64,000 bases of DNA, taken from positions 62,001-126,000 of the forward strand of contig JAMZAV010001828.1 of NCBI GenBank assembly GCA_024449915.1, given 5' to 3'. Made by a program: the position numbers and the translations under genes. Source of the DNA: Sweltsa coloradensis. Its lineage: Eukaryota > Arthropoda > Insecta > Plecoptera > Chloroperlidae. Numbering within the stretch: the first letter of the stretch is position 1; each line of letters starts with the position of its first letter. Shown here in pieces: positions 22,579 to 33,592 of this stretch. The notes beneath the pieces were generated by a model that saw only the letters and a list, made by a program, of their open reading frames with translations, searched no databases and was not told where the DNA came from.

Positions 22579-24831
22579 TGTAACAGTCCATGAATCACTT
22601 TTCATCACAATCAACAGCAATTACCAGCCCACGCGCGCAAGCCACAGATGCACACCTACCCAGACCAGTCTACCTTATCTCTCTCTCTCTCTCTTCTCAT
22701 CCTCGCCCATGAACCATCTCATATCAACTTCTCTGACCTTTGAACATGTAACTTGACTGTATTCTGTGTGTATTCTGTACTGTTTATTTTCATAGTCATA
22801 CCATAATAATACTGTTATCTATATTTATAGTACCTAGTGAAGTCATCAATGCGGTTTTGCTGGTAAAGGGAGGACACTGTGAATGTATGCGAGTCACTGT
22901 TGGTCAGGCTGTTGTCTAGGGTGGATCTCCGTGTCGACTGCTGTATGCAGGATAGGCCATGTTATTTGATTTTTAAAACATTGTTAGTGGTTGAGCCTCT
23001 ATCTGTGAGACCTGAAACTTTTTGGGAAGTGTGGAACTGTGTCGCGCGTGCGAATCCATACCCCTCGACTAGAACGTTTGGACGTTGGAGTCTTTAATTA
23101 GTTTCGCAACCAAGTGGGACCTTGTGGAGACCCTGGACGATATGACAGTGCACCGTGTACCCATCGCTCCCGCGACCTCTTCCAGCCGGATCGAGATTGG
23201 TACCTTGGGCAACCGACTCTGTGAGGACTTCTGGTAACGTGTTTAATATTTACCGGACGAACTGTAAGTAACTCACTGTACAAACTTTCGTGAAGAACTT
23301 GTTCATACCCTCGCGTAGGCCGGCAAGTGAGCCCGATCTGTTGTGTACAAGAACTACTGAAGTTGTACGTGGTTATCCACGGCCCCGGCTTGAGAGTGCC
23401 GAATAACTTTGTGGAGTAATTTACCTGAACTGTGTTTGAGGGGCGTCTAATAAGTTTAAACTTAACCTAACTGACCACTAGAATTTTACCCGCCTCCTGA
23501 CGTCACGAGGCAACATGGCGGAATGAGTTGGGATAAATCCTTATTTCCCAAGTGTACGTCTGTTGAACGGCGCACCACTTATCACGCTCTAACTCTGATT
23601 CTATTCATTATTTGGACCAAACTTAAGAGGAATAAAATTTAGCAAACACTTCATTGCTTATAATAGCGAATATTGCGAATTTTTTTACACAGCCGTTAGC
23701 TTGTTATTACAATGTACGCATCATACATGAAAAATAAACAAAACAACTATAAGCTTTCTCAACTTCAATTGACAAACAACTACTCATCGGATTTCGACGA
23801 GGCCTCTTTCAAAAAATGCACCTGTCTGTTTAGAGAAGAAATAAATCAACTTTCTAGATAGAAAGTGCACCGAACGAAATTTTATAGCATAGGTTCATAT
23901 GCAGTGTATGTGTTTTTAAGTCAAATACGCACTTTTGACGTGCGGATGAGCCGTGAAAAACGGCACGCTGCATATTAACCCATGCTATAAATTTTCGTTC
24001 AGTGCACTTTCTATCTAGTAAGTTGATTTATTTCTTCTCTAAACAGACAGATGCATTTTTTGAAAGAGGCCTTGTCGAAATCCGATAAGTAGTTTTTTGT
24101 CAATTGAAGTTGAGAAAGCTTATAGTCGTTTTGTTTATTTTTCATGTATGATACGTACATTGTAATAACAAGCTAACGGCTGTGTAAAAAAATTCGCAAT
24201 GTTCGCTATTATAAGCGATGAAGTGTTTGCTAAATATTATTCCTCTTAAGTTTTGTCCAAATAATGGATAGAATCAGAGTTAGAGCGTGATAAGTGGTGC
24301 GCCGTTCAACAGACGTAAACTTGGGAAATGAGAATCTATCCCAACTCTCGTCTTTTGGCCTATCGATCGTTTTAAGCTCCGCCCATCACCAGTGGTCCAC
24401 TGTATATTATTGTTATGTAATTAGGCTAACTTGGTACGTTGGTTTTCATATAGCCAAGCGTGATTATGCTACTTGTTTGGGCAGGCAGATGAGACCTTGT
24501 GAATCTTTTGATGTTTGAACTTGGAGATCTGTTTGTTCACGAGTTCTAACCTATTGTTATATATTTCTGGTTATTAATTGGTGGTATGCTTTATTATATT
24601 AAATTTCTATGTATTTCACAAGCACATCTTGCTGGGTTGCCCCTCTGTTATCTTACTTCCGACCCCAGGCTTATATTTCTTTGTTTGATAACGCCTGCAG
24701 ACGGGGACGAGTGACAAAACAAAGTGGCGCCCTATCTAATTATTAAGAGCAGTATTGACGATTGTAACCCCAACTCCCCACGCCCCACTCTACCACCCCA
24801 TATACCTGAGCACCGGCATAAATGCGTCGCA
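22579..24831 (+). repeat. right LTR, interrupted by a foldback element
   Basis: It matches the left LTR from TGTAACAGTCC through CTTAACCTAACTG (23473), is broken by foreign DNA, and resumes at TATATTATTG (24403) to about 24831. Without the insert its length is about 1.32 kb, like the left copy. Confidence 0.85.
23474..24398. mobile_element. foldback/MITE of about 925 bp nested in the right LTR
   Basis: The ends are ACCACTAG and AGTGGTCC, with ACTG on both sides (23470-23473, 24399-24402) as a probable 4-bp duplication; the left LTR shows the empty site. The arms of about 400 bp pair along nearly their full length, for example GGCGCACCACTTATCACGCT near 23568 and its inverse near 24285, and TTTAGAGAAGAAATAAATCA near 23830 and its inverse near 24030. 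The spacer is about 90 bp. No ORF of interest. Confidence 0.9.
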
Positions 24832-25466
24832 AAGTCCAACCCCTACTCGTAAAATTTTCTTACAAGCTACTTTACGAGTTGGGAGTTACTGTGTATGGAG
24901 TCGTCTTCATTGCAATTTACACACGGGGTAATTCAAGCGAAGCCGTGGAGTCTTGGAGAATGTTACTGAATCCAACTTCTCACGAATTTGATGAAGTAGA
25001 TTCATTGACGCATGCACGTCTCGACGCAGTCTCGACGTCAAACTGATTGTCACCCTTGTTGGCGCGACCTTGGATGGCGCTGCTTGAGAGTTCCCCACTT
25101 AGACCATATACTAAACTTATCCTGCTCGCCTTAGACGTCGTCAGGTGGTGGGCTCGAATCTGCGAGCACGTGGTGTCACGTCAGTGCTTCTGTTGCTGGA
25201 TTAGACAAACGTTAATTTATAAGTAAACGCGGCTGAACTCGCAAGTTTACTCCTTTTCCCACTGGCGAACTGGCCCTTTCTGAAACCATTCCATACTTTC
25301 CCACAAAAAAATATTAGTGTTTAGAGGACCCTCTGATTCATTTTTGGTGATATCTCTTCCAATGGAAAGAATAAATAAAAAAATTTATTCGCTTGACCAA
25401 TACATAGTATTAGGTATTAGTATACACACATTATCCTCTTATGAGAGAGATAGAAGAGTGAAGTGA

Positions 25467-25468
<2 letters not shown>
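24832..25468. other. unannotated stretch
   Basis: Sequence right of the retrotransposon. Two short overlapping ORFs have no domains. No target-site duplication was found for the LTR element. Confidence 0.4.

Positions 25469-25501
<33 letters not shown>
25469..25501. repeat. (AT)n microsatellite
   Basis: An alternating TA run next to the hairpin at 25541-25638. Confidence 0.9.
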
Positions 25502-25504
<3 letters not shown>

Positions 25505-25540
25505 TTACCTTGGCTTTATAGTAGGCGACTATGACGCTGT

Positions 25541-25638
25541 TATGTTAGTACTTTAGATAGAAATTAAAAAAGTGACTACACCGGGGTTTGTACCCGGGTG
25601 TAGTCACTTTTTTAATTTCTATCTAAAGTACTAACATA
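25541..25638. repeat. 98-bp perfect hairpin (tiny MITE-like palindrome)
   Basis: The left arm TATGTTAGTACTTTAGATAG is followed by AAAAAGTGACTACACC and an almost spacerless turn at GGGGTTTGTACCC. The right arm is the exact reverse complement for about 43 bp. It is flanked by TA-rich DNA. It could be a minimal MITE or a hairpin-RNA template. Confidence 0.85.
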
Positions 25639-25639
25639 T

Positions 25640-26959
25640 ATATATATTGAATATATAAACAATATATTTAAAATATAAACAATATATTTAAAATATAACA
25701 AAATTATATCATATAAAACAGTACCGATGAAAATGAATTGACCCAATATTGACATTCAATCAAAGTGTTACATGAATTGTTTCATTTACCGGTACTGATA
25801 GTAAAATGACATGATTTATGTTATTTTTGTAATATGCATACATTTACTTTTTTAAACTACAAAATAGCTCTGCAAAGTTTGTGACGCCTAATTCAGGCAT
25901 ATATATCTCGGCTCTGGACGATTACAGGAGACGTAAGCAACAAAAGTCATCACCATCACCATCATCATCACCATCATCATCATCTGGTCTAATTCTGTGA
26001 TCAAGTCATGTACTAACAGCCCTTGGACATTGTTGCCTCAGAACACCCTTATGACATGGTTTACGGTTAATCATCTGAAAAGTCACACCGGGTAAACTGG
26101 TGGTTTGGCTTCGGGCTCAGTCGCGGCACTTTATGTGCATATGTGGACACGGGCACAGAACCGATGCGACAGGTGTGGGAAGTCAGTAACAGCTGTCCCG
26201 ACTATTAGCCCTGCTAGTTGTTGGCCGAGCCACGCGTATCAACGACGGATGAGGTAAACCACCAAGTAGAAGATAAAAGAGGTATTTATAGATTAGACTA
26301 GAAGTTTACGCGTTGGGCTATAAACATACATTTCAAACATTCGGAGTTTTGCGTCATATTGAAACATTTTTTTCAAATGTTGCGTAATTGTTATTGACGT
26401 CAAAATTAAATCATTCAAAGCCATTCAAAATAACAAAGACATGATGATAAAATTTGGTTGACTTTAAAAATAATTTTGTTTTGTTTTTCAAGTTGACATG
26501 TATTGTTAAACAATAATTTGTAAAGAAGTGACAGTTTGTGACAATCTACGAATAAAACAAACCAAGTAGCAATTGGACAACAATAGGAAATTAATAATTA
26601 GAATAATTAGAGCAGGTCTATATTGTTTAAATTTTCGGCAAAACCGTAGCAAGTCAAGCTCAGAGATTTCGAAGGGTTCCTGAAAATATCATCAAGTTCG
26701 AAGTACCAGCAGCCGTTTTACCGGTAGAGAAAGAACAAACACAGAAGAAAAAAGGCAAACATCCGTGCATTTTCTCTTCAGTGTTTTTTTCTCGCTAGGC
26801 TCAATCAAAAAAACGTTTTTCTTTAAATTTTCAACTTTTAGATTTTATATTGATTGCATTTGCCTCCATGTACCTCACTATCTCACCACCTAACTTCCTC
26901 TGTGTGTGGGCTGTTGGTCTTGTTGAGTGGCTTGTTGGTCTTGTGGTCTCTGCTTAGGT
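25640..26959. other. unannotated stretch with (ATC)n repeat
   Basis: A CATCACCATCATCAT-type microsatellite lies at about 25947-25983. A small inverted word pair (TGGTGGTTT near 26099 and AAACCACCA near 26256) may mark an old element. No gene is seen. Confidence 0.4.
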
Positions 26960-27262
26960 CCAATACGGACTTGAGTCCATCAGTTCTTGGCTTAGGAATG
27001 TGTAAACGGTGACTTTGGAGCCGTCTTAGCAACAAGGAACATTATAAATTCTAAAATGGTTCCGAATTAGCCTTGTTGATTCTGGCACCGTCCGCGGGTG
27101 GAATCGTGTCCAGCTTGATAGATCGGTGCCGCCGGTCTCTAGTTAGTCATTGTTCGCTCGTCAATGATGTGTGCGCCTGCAGGGTACCTTGGTCGGCTTT
27201 AAAAATTACTGTTCCCCACTGAAAATCAGTTATATGACTGAGTGGGTAGACTCTAAATACGA
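26960..27262 (-). mobile_element. dispersed SINE-like repeat, copy 1
   Basis: In reverse complement it starts GAGTCTACCCACTCAGTCAT, then CTGATTTTCAGTGGGG, and continues through the CGACGAGCGAACAATGA and AAGCTGGACACGATTCCACC regions to CCTAAGCAGAGACC. The same order is seen at 44440-44740, and the 5' part alone at 29288, 49362 and 58199. Class unknown; size and non-coding nature suggest a SINE or MITE. Confidence 0.7.
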
Positions 27263-27600
27263 ATTTATGTATTTATTTGTTTATGTCCTGAACCACTCAA
27301 TCTTTCGCCTTCCCATGGTTTCATTTGGGTCAAAGGCGATGTGTATTATCACTTTTCAAGTAACTAGACGGAAGTTTCTCTATGAATCCGAGCAGAGACG
27401 TTGATAAACACAAAATAATAGACTAATAATATATCAAGACAGCGAAATGTATTACTATATACAAAAAACACTTCATTAGCAGGTTAATATTTTTTTTTTT
27501 TTAATTTTCAGTGTTTTACTTCCAAAAGAAACCGTGATACATCGATATTTAAAAAGAAATCAACGTGTCTGTATGGTTTGTGTGGGTACATTCGCCAGAC

Positions 27601-28033
27601 CAGTGGCGTATCCAAGGGGGGGGGGGAGAGGGGGGACAACCCCCCCCCCCCTTTTGAAAAAAAGTGTAAAGGAGAAAATAAAAAAACTACAAATTACCAT
27701 CCATTACCATTACTAAAAGAGGATTTTAGTAGATACAAAGTTGTATTTGTTTCAAAGCGTAAGCATTTATTGTTATTGTTGATGCTTTAAAAAACGCACA
27801 GATTTTCACCAAAATTACTTTGAAATAGAAAACTTTTAGATCAAAAACAGGATTTTAGTAGATAAAAAGTTGGTCATTGTGATGCTTTAAAACGCACAGA
27901 TTTTCACCAAAATGACCTTAAAGAAGAAAATATTTCCGGGGGCAAGCCCCCCGGACCCCCCACTTAGCCTTCGGCACATCTATGAAAAAATTGATAAAAC
28001 CCCCCCCTTTATGAATTCCTGGATACGCCACTG
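27601..28033. mobile_element. 433-bp hAT-like MITE
   Basis: The ends are CAGTGGCGTATCCA and its inverse TGGATACGCCACTG, flanked by an exact 8-bp duplication CGCCAGAC (27593-27600 and 28034-28041). The TIR consensus CAGTGGCG plus an 8-bp TSD is typical of hAT elements. The arms include poly-G/poly-C runs just inside the ends. No transposase. Confidence 0.9.
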
Positions 28034-28041
28034 CGCCAGAC

Positions 28042-29261
28042 AGACTCTCGTATTTTATCACGCAATCGCACCAACGAGTTGTGACATGACAGTGACGACA
28101 CGTCAACAGTTTGTTTGTAAATAACTCAACAATACAATGAGTTATGTTTTTTACCCATCATACTTCCTACCTAACAGGACATCCGGCGCAGGCAGAGTAT
28201 TGTTCCGTGCATTACTACTCCATTGATCCTAACACCTGAAGGACAGAGCTGTTGATGTGCGCGCTATTTTTCTACTCCGTGACAGATGCTAGGTAATGTT
28301 TTCTTGTCGGTATGCCCTCTGTAGGGTAGGGTACACATCAGTTTGGCCAGGTGTGAAGAACTGACGAAACTGTTGGGAAAAACTTTTCCGTCAGGATTGC
28401 CGGTGGCGGGAATCAAATCTGCGATCTCTCGAGTTGGCATATGTGCCACTCAGGTTGCAACCGAGCAGCATCGTCTTTAACGAACTCTACTCATAAATAC
28501 GGAAAGTCTGCAAATAAACAGAAAATTAGGAAATCAGCTTGTACTCCAAAGCAACATAATATAACCCATGATTTTGTGACGTACCCTCTGTCTCTATTGA
28601 AAATATAGAAGACATCATTTTTGTAGCAAATTATAAGGGAATATTTTTGCCGCTAGAACTTTTCGTCTATCTTCCGCTATTTTGAAGATATACGAAAACA
28701 ACCACTTTTGTGCATACATTTTCCGAGATGGCGGCCAACACTCCAGGCCGATTTTTGGGGGCTTTTTTCCCGTTATTAAAGACACTTTCTGGAACTTTGT
28801 GCAAAAATTCAGCTAAATCCTTCGTTGCTTGGCCTATTGCCCTTGTTTTAATAATGACGACAAAGACAATGACGACAACAATTACGACACGAAACAGTTA
28901 TCATTGGACAAAGATAATCAACCATAAAAGCTCATCCATCAACGCGACTGGAAAAACGTTCGCGAAGCAGCCTAGTAAACACAATTAGGTTCGTACGTTC
29001 GTTCGCGAACACTTTTGTGAAATGAGCCACTTTGGCATTGGCTCTTAGTGTACGATTTAGTGTAAAACTTTCACAACTCTAGCCCAATATAGCCGGTGTA
29101 CAAATCTATTGTTTACTTCATGGCATTAAAATACATCTTTGGAACTGTTTGCAGTATATGGGTTGAAAAGAAATACAAACATTTAGTATTGATCACTACA
29201 CATACAAAGAGAGCGTTAAAATATACAACACAAATTATATTAATTATGATTATGGCATAAA
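28042..29261. other. unannotated stretch
   Basis: No gene is recognised. An ORF at 28710-28988 begins over ATGGCGGCCAACACTCC, which looks like repeat-derived sequence. (TTCG/CGAA)-type short repeats lie near 28990. Confidence 0.35.
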
Positions 29262-29400
29262 TAAATAAATAAATAAATAAAATAAATTTTATTTAGAGTC
29301 TGCCCACTCAGTTATATAACTGATTTTCAGTGGGGGACTTTAAATCATGATAGATGATAGATGATAGATGATAGATGATAGATAGGCATGATAGACTTTG
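29262..29400 (+). repeat. SINE-like repeat fragment with (AAAT)n and (ATGATAG)n
   Basis: An (AAAT)n tract precedes GAGTCTGCCCACTCAGTTAT and CTGATTTTCAGTGGGGGAC (same family as 26960-27262). It is followed by about five tandem copies of a 7-bp ATGATAG unit at 29347-29385. Confidence 0.75.
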
Positions 29401-31175
29401 TAAAAATGGGTTTCAAAGGAATCTTCCTTTGGAAGAAATACATCATGAAATTTGTTCTCTATGTAAAGTCTAAAAATACTCTTCATGGTTACAACTTACT
29501 AACACAAATTATATTGTTTGTAATAAAAGCATATTGGCCAGGAAAGTGACAAACGTTTTAAAAAAAAGTAAAACAGATGACCAAGGTCAGTGACCAGTTT
29601 GTTTGTGACCCTGATCATCAGTACAAAATGATATTAATTTATAATATGGTACGATTTAAAACTGTTTCGAACAAATTAATACATCTGTGTCGTTTAATAT
29701 TCTACACATACAATTAATTAAAGAATGTGTTTAAATAGGCCTGTATCATAAAAATTATATTGATTTTCTAATAATGGTTAATTTCAATTTATTTTTATTT
29801 CGAACGAATCAATAAATCCGTATTGAATATATATTTGATTTGATTTGATTAAAATCCATTGGTGTCATAAGAACCGTGAACCTTCGGCACTGGAAGCAGG
29901 AATAACCCAAGGACTTAGTTTTATAGCTAATTAGGATACGTTATTAAACGACGGTGGAAGACCTCGGGACAAACTTATTTAGTATTAAATATCCACTTAC
30001 AAATTCTCTTGGTCAGCAAATCCAGCTAATTCCACATACAATCTGAATTACTTTTCTACCTACATTATTTTCACCTATCAAATATGAACTTTGGATTTTG
30101 TTTATAAATGAGGCGCGAAAAAGCACATTTCAAGATTTTAAATATTATCTCCTAAACAAGATTGGGAATTAAATTACTACACTTTGGTGGCATATTTACT
30201 GTCCGTTAAGCACTATTTGGCAGATGTGCTCTGATAGCGCAATACTCACATTCTCACTTACACCATTTTGGTGCAAACCCCAACCCGATAGAACAAACGA
30301 GAGCTTCCGAGCAATCCCGACTGTATTTCCTCTGCATTCTGCATCAAAGCCTGGTTTGCTCTAGCTCATCCAACAGCCTTGTTGCGTACACTCTTCTTCT
30401 GTACCACAACCACAGTATGCGAACCACACACATCCATATCCGTACAACTAATATTAAACACTTCGTCGCCAGCTTCCTATACAATTACCAGCCCGCAGCC
30501 GACGCAATACATTGATTTAAAGGTCAAATAAAAAATCAATTACCAATCTTATTATCTTGATGTAATTTATTATTTACATGAGGTTAAACAAAACGGTGAC
30601 CTTGAAATTACGTCGTTCTTCGAGTAAGGTCGAGCCGAGAGGTGATTCCACCGAGGTTTTATAGCAGCGTTGCGTTTATTTTAATGAGTATGCTTTAGAG
30701 TTTAGCACTTTCTTGCAGCTTGTAAGCGGAGCTGAACACTAAGAACTGGTCATGAAATGTGTATAATAATGTTTATTTGCACCTCCTCTCTGAGAAATGT
30801 AAATCCTGTACATGTAGCTTATGTCCTCATAAAGAGCGCGGTGTTTTCAAGGTTACGTAAGTTTATAGCTCACAACCGTAATTCCCTTCATTCATAGAGA
30901 TGGTTTTAATTCAGTTCGCAGTTATTTTTGCAACACTGCGTTGATTTCTTCTCCCGATATGGCTAATTCGTTTCTTATGTCCATCCCAAGTATTCATGAG
31001 GACATATTGCTTCATCATATAGTATCTTCAGGCAGGCACAAGGTTTGCTGGATGAATAAAAATAAAAATAATTACATTTATACTATATATTTTTATAATA
31101 TTTACGTTTTTGTATATGTTATATATTTATTTATTTTGTCTTTAATATTAATTTAAGTTATGTAATAAAAAATAA

Positions 31176-31179
<4 letters not shown>
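29401..31179. other. unannotated AT-rich stretch
   Basis: No gene, RNA gene or complete element is recognised. It forms the left flank of the Penelope-like element. Confidence 0.4.
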
Positions 31180-31220
<41 letters not shown>

Positions 31221-31228
31221 TATATATA
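31180..31228. repeat. (AT)n microsatellite, left flank of the Penelope-like element
   Basis: An alternating AT tract. A matching TA tract lies at the other end of the element (32909-32960). Confidence 0.85.
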
Positions 31229-31264
31229 TTTTTACGTAGATTTTCTCGGATATAATGTGACATA

Positions 31265-32012
31265 ATGAAATTTTTTCGAGTTTCCGAGTTAAATAAGTTT
31301 TATTACCAACGTTCATACCATCAACCATATGCAGAAGAAGTAGCCTCTTATGTTCGGAATTCAGAGCACTTTATCGAACTTCTTCAAAACTATAAAGCTC
31401 AGCAGGAACACATTTTGGTAAGCTTTGATGTGGTGTCTTTGTTTACAAAGGTGCCTATTGGTGAAACCTTAGAGATTATCAAGACCCAAATAAAGCCCCC
31501 ACAGTATATATTAGATCTCATAGAGCATTGTCTCTCAAACACATACTTTCGGTATGAAGGTAATATGTATAAACAAGTCAAGGGAGCGCCGATGGGATCA
31601 CCTCTTTCTCCAGTTATTGCAAACATATTCATGATTTTTGGAAACTAAAGCTCTTGAGAATGCTCCATTGAAGCCAATTGTTTGGCTAAGATATATTGAC
31701 GATATATTTGCCATCTGGGTATATAGTAGAGCAGAGCTTGATAATTTTCTAACTTATTTGAACAGTTTACATGACGATATTAAGTTCACAATGGAAGTTG
31801 AACAAGATAACCGCCTTCCATTTTTGGATGTGTTGGTAATGAAAACACATGACGAAAGCTTTGCCCATACCGTATATCGTAAACCGACACATACTAATAG
31901 ATATTTAAATGCTTCATCACACCACCATCCTGCTCAACTATTCTCAGTTGTTAACACTCTCGCTACACGATCAAAGAGGTATCTGACCAACACCATATTA
32001 CAGAAGAAATGA
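31265..32012 (+). pseudogene. Penelope-like reverse transcriptase, frameshifted
   Basis: The first frame (31265-31648) contains ILVSFDVVSLFTKVPIGETL, GNMYKQVKGAPMGSPLSPVI and NIFM. The second frame (31638-32012) contains WLRYIDDIFAIW with the catalytic YIDD at 31692-31703, then FTMEVEQDNRLPFLDVLV and YRKPTHTNRYLNASSHH. This is the PLE RT, related to telomerase RT, which copies element RNA at the target. The N-terminus is short, so the 5' end of the element may be truncated. The frameshift near 31640 inactivates it. Confidence 0.9.
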
Positions 32013-32725
32013 AGGGACTTCGGGAAGCTCTTCTTTCGAATGGTTATTCCGACAAATCTATTTCCAAAGCGTTTAACAGAATTCCTAAGAAGAAGGACTT
32101 AAATCCTCCAGAAGTAGAGAAATACCGAAGCATGGCATATTTACCGTATGTACAAGGCACCACAGATAAAATAAGCAGACTCCTAAAGAAAAACAACATT
32201 GGAACCATCTTTAAAGCTGAACTTAAGATCTCATCAATGCTTAGAAATGTGAAAGATGTGATTCCTCATGAAGCTCATGGAATATACGAAATTCCTTGCG
32301 GGTGTTGTGAGAAAACATATATCGGAAGGACGAACCGTAAAATCTCAGCACGTCTGGACGAGCATAGAACTGCAATAAAAAACAGGCAAACTACATCTGC
32401 TCTTTTCCAGCACTATTTTGAGAAGGAGCACTGGATAGATTTCGCGAACGCAAAGACTGTTGCCAGAGTGGACCATGAAGTATCTCGTATTGTTAGAGAA
32501 GCCGTCGAAATGGAGAAACGACCGCATAACTTAAACATACGAGATGATGCGAAAAGACTAGCACCCACCTGGAAACTGGCGCTACGTGATAGCCATGTGG
32601 TGCCGATAATACCCCCAGTTGCCACGGAAAATGTAGTTCCTCCAGCTAGAGTGGATAGGAGAAGAAAGAAGCCACCTGAAGCTCCACCTACCAAACGCCT
32701 GTTAAGGTCATCGCAAAGATCTTAA
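32009..32725 (+). pseudogene. Penelope-like C-terminal region with GIY-YIG endonuclease
   Basis: Residues about 90-130 carry GIYEIPCGCCEKTYIGRTNR with downstream RLDEHR and a later Glu, the GIY-YIG nuclease core that nicks target DNA in EN+ Penelope elements. The connecting region upstream (YLPYVQGTTDKISRLLKKNN) is also typical of the family. The tail is basic (RRRKKPPEAPPTKR). It overlaps the RT frame by 4 bp in a different frame, so it was originally the same polyprotein. The domain itself is uninterrupted over 238 residues. Confidence 0.9.
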
Positions 32726-32822
32726 ATGTAATGCTGAGCAGTTGCAGTGACTTGTTTTGTCTTTTATATTATTTGTTATTGTCTTGTTTGTTTACTCAAT
32801 GTTTTTTAATTTGTATGTCGGT

Positions 32823-32862
32823 ACCTTGAGAATGAGCAGGAGAACTGTTCGAAACGTTGGTA
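32823..32862 (+). ncRNA. hammerhead-ribozyme-like motif in the Penelope 3' end
   Basis: TTGAGAAT is followed by a 6-bp stem (GAGCAG / CTGTTC with GAGAA loop) and then GAAACG. This resembles a hammerhead core (CUGANGA, stem II, GAAA) but with U and A at the positions that normally form the C3-G8 pair. Penelope-like elements are known to carry hammerhead motifs. Stems I and III were not confirmed, and activity is unknown. Confidence 0.4.
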
Positions 32863-32905
32863 ATAAAACTTATTTAACTCGCAAACTCGAAAGAATTTCA
32901 TTATG

Positions 32906-32908
<3 letters not shown>

Positions 32909-32945
<37 letters not shown>

Positions 32946-33140
32946 TTATATTTATATATATATTTTCCCTCTTGAAGTGTTTTTGTATATTGGGTTTTTT
33001 ACTTGAGTTGCTTTACTGTCTTTGACAAAGATTGGTGAAATCCAGTCGAAACGTCGGATTAAATAAACAATATACGTGGTAAACCGAAAGAAGTAAATTT
33101 AATTATTTAAAGATGGTAACATATATATATATTTTAAAGC
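32909..33140 (+). mobile_element. second Penelope-like 3'-end fragment between TA repeats
   Basis: After a TA/TTTATA tract (32909-32960), 32965-33115 carries GATTGGTGAAATCCAGTCGA then AACGTCGGATTAAATAAACA, analogous to CGAAACGTTGGTAATAAAAC of the main element. Another TA tract follows (33120-33133). It contains the same hammerhead-like layout (stem GATTGG/CCAGTC followed by GAAAC). Confidence 0.65.
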
Positions 33141-33271
33141 ATACTAAATTAACCCATGTCATGAATGATATGAAACTGAAAGTGATATGATTGTGATGAT
33201 CATTACATGAAACCTAGTATTTGTTGTATAACATTGTACTTGTTGCAGGTGTAAGCGGGTTCCTGCTACCG

Positions 33272-33361
33272 ATGGCGGGTGATATGGCGGAGGAACTCAG
33301 CGGGTACCTGGAAGTAAAGGTACCCGCCAAGGAGAGGAAGAGAGGGTTCACGTCTTGGAAG
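33272..33361 (+). CDS. IRS/DOK-like PH-PTB adaptor, exon 1
   Basis: Encodes residues 1-30, opening the PH domain (EELSGYLEVK, strand 1). ATG 33272 is chosen as first in the exon; a second in-frame ATG lies at 33284. The donor is AAG|GTAGGC, phase 0. An acceptor-like TTGCAG at 33243-33248 and an open frame back to it mean an upstream exon, coding or UTR, is possible. The gene spans 33272-39589 in five exons with consistent phases and gives 531 residues. The Penelope element ends about 360 bp upstream, so the promoter probably lies beyond an upstream intron. Confidence 0.75.
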
Positions 33362-33458
33362 GTAGGCAATCCTCAATAAACATGCGCTGTCTCGGTGAAC
33401 TATAGGCCTATGTTTGTGTGGATTATAATGGATGGATTGTGATGACTGTCCCACACAG

Positions 33459-33592
33459 GCCTGGAGGCGTCAGTGGTGCATGGTGCGGCGCGGCGACAGC
33501 GTACATGCCCCCGTGCAGGTGATACTAGGACAGGGCACCTGCACACACCTGCAGGTGACACATGGCAGCACTCTCTGGCGGACACAATCAAG
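33459..33592 (+). CDS. IRS/DOK-like PH-PTB adaptor, exon 2 (PH domain core)
   Basis: The acceptor is CACACAG|GCC (phase 0) and the donor TCAAG|GTGCGA (phase 2). It encodes residues 31-74, starting AWRRQWCMVRRG, the classic PH strand-2 pattern (K.W..RWFVLR type), then VILGQGTCTHLQV. PH domains bind phosphoinositides and bring docking proteins to the plasma membrane. The intron before it is only 97 bp. Confidence 0.8.

Larger units (their letters stand above)
16512..24831 (+). mobile_element. decayed Ty3/gypsy-type LTR retrotransposon
   Basis: Order of parts: LTR, gag-like ORF with zinc knuckles, protease, reverse transcriptase, RNase H, integrase, LTR. The integrase-last order is that of Ty3/gypsy elements. 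A purine tract (GAAGGAAGGAGGGAG) directly precedes the right LTR at 22579. At least five frameshifts or stops break the coding region, so the copy is not autonomous. The left and right LTRs are nearly identical apart from a foldback element of about 925 bp inserted in the right one, so integration was fairly recent. No env ORF is seen. Confidence 0.9.
31259..32910 (+). mobile_element. Penelope-like retroelement (EN+, GIY-YIG), decayed
   Basis: It encodes an RT with the Penelope-type layout followed by a C-terminal GIY-YIG nuclease. The termini carry an inverted repeat of about 55 bp: AAATAAGTTTTATTACCAAC near 31290 is inverted near 32858. Such inverted terminal segments are common in Penelope-like elements. 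Both ends sit in TA microsatellites. Two frameshifts (near 31640 and 32010) break the ORF. A hammerhead-like motif lies at the 3' end (32823-32862). Confidence 0.9.

Noticed and set aside
28710..28988. 92-residue ORF starting at ATGGCGGCC
   Set aside because: Lacks domains, and the Thr-rich part is simple ACGACA repeat translation.
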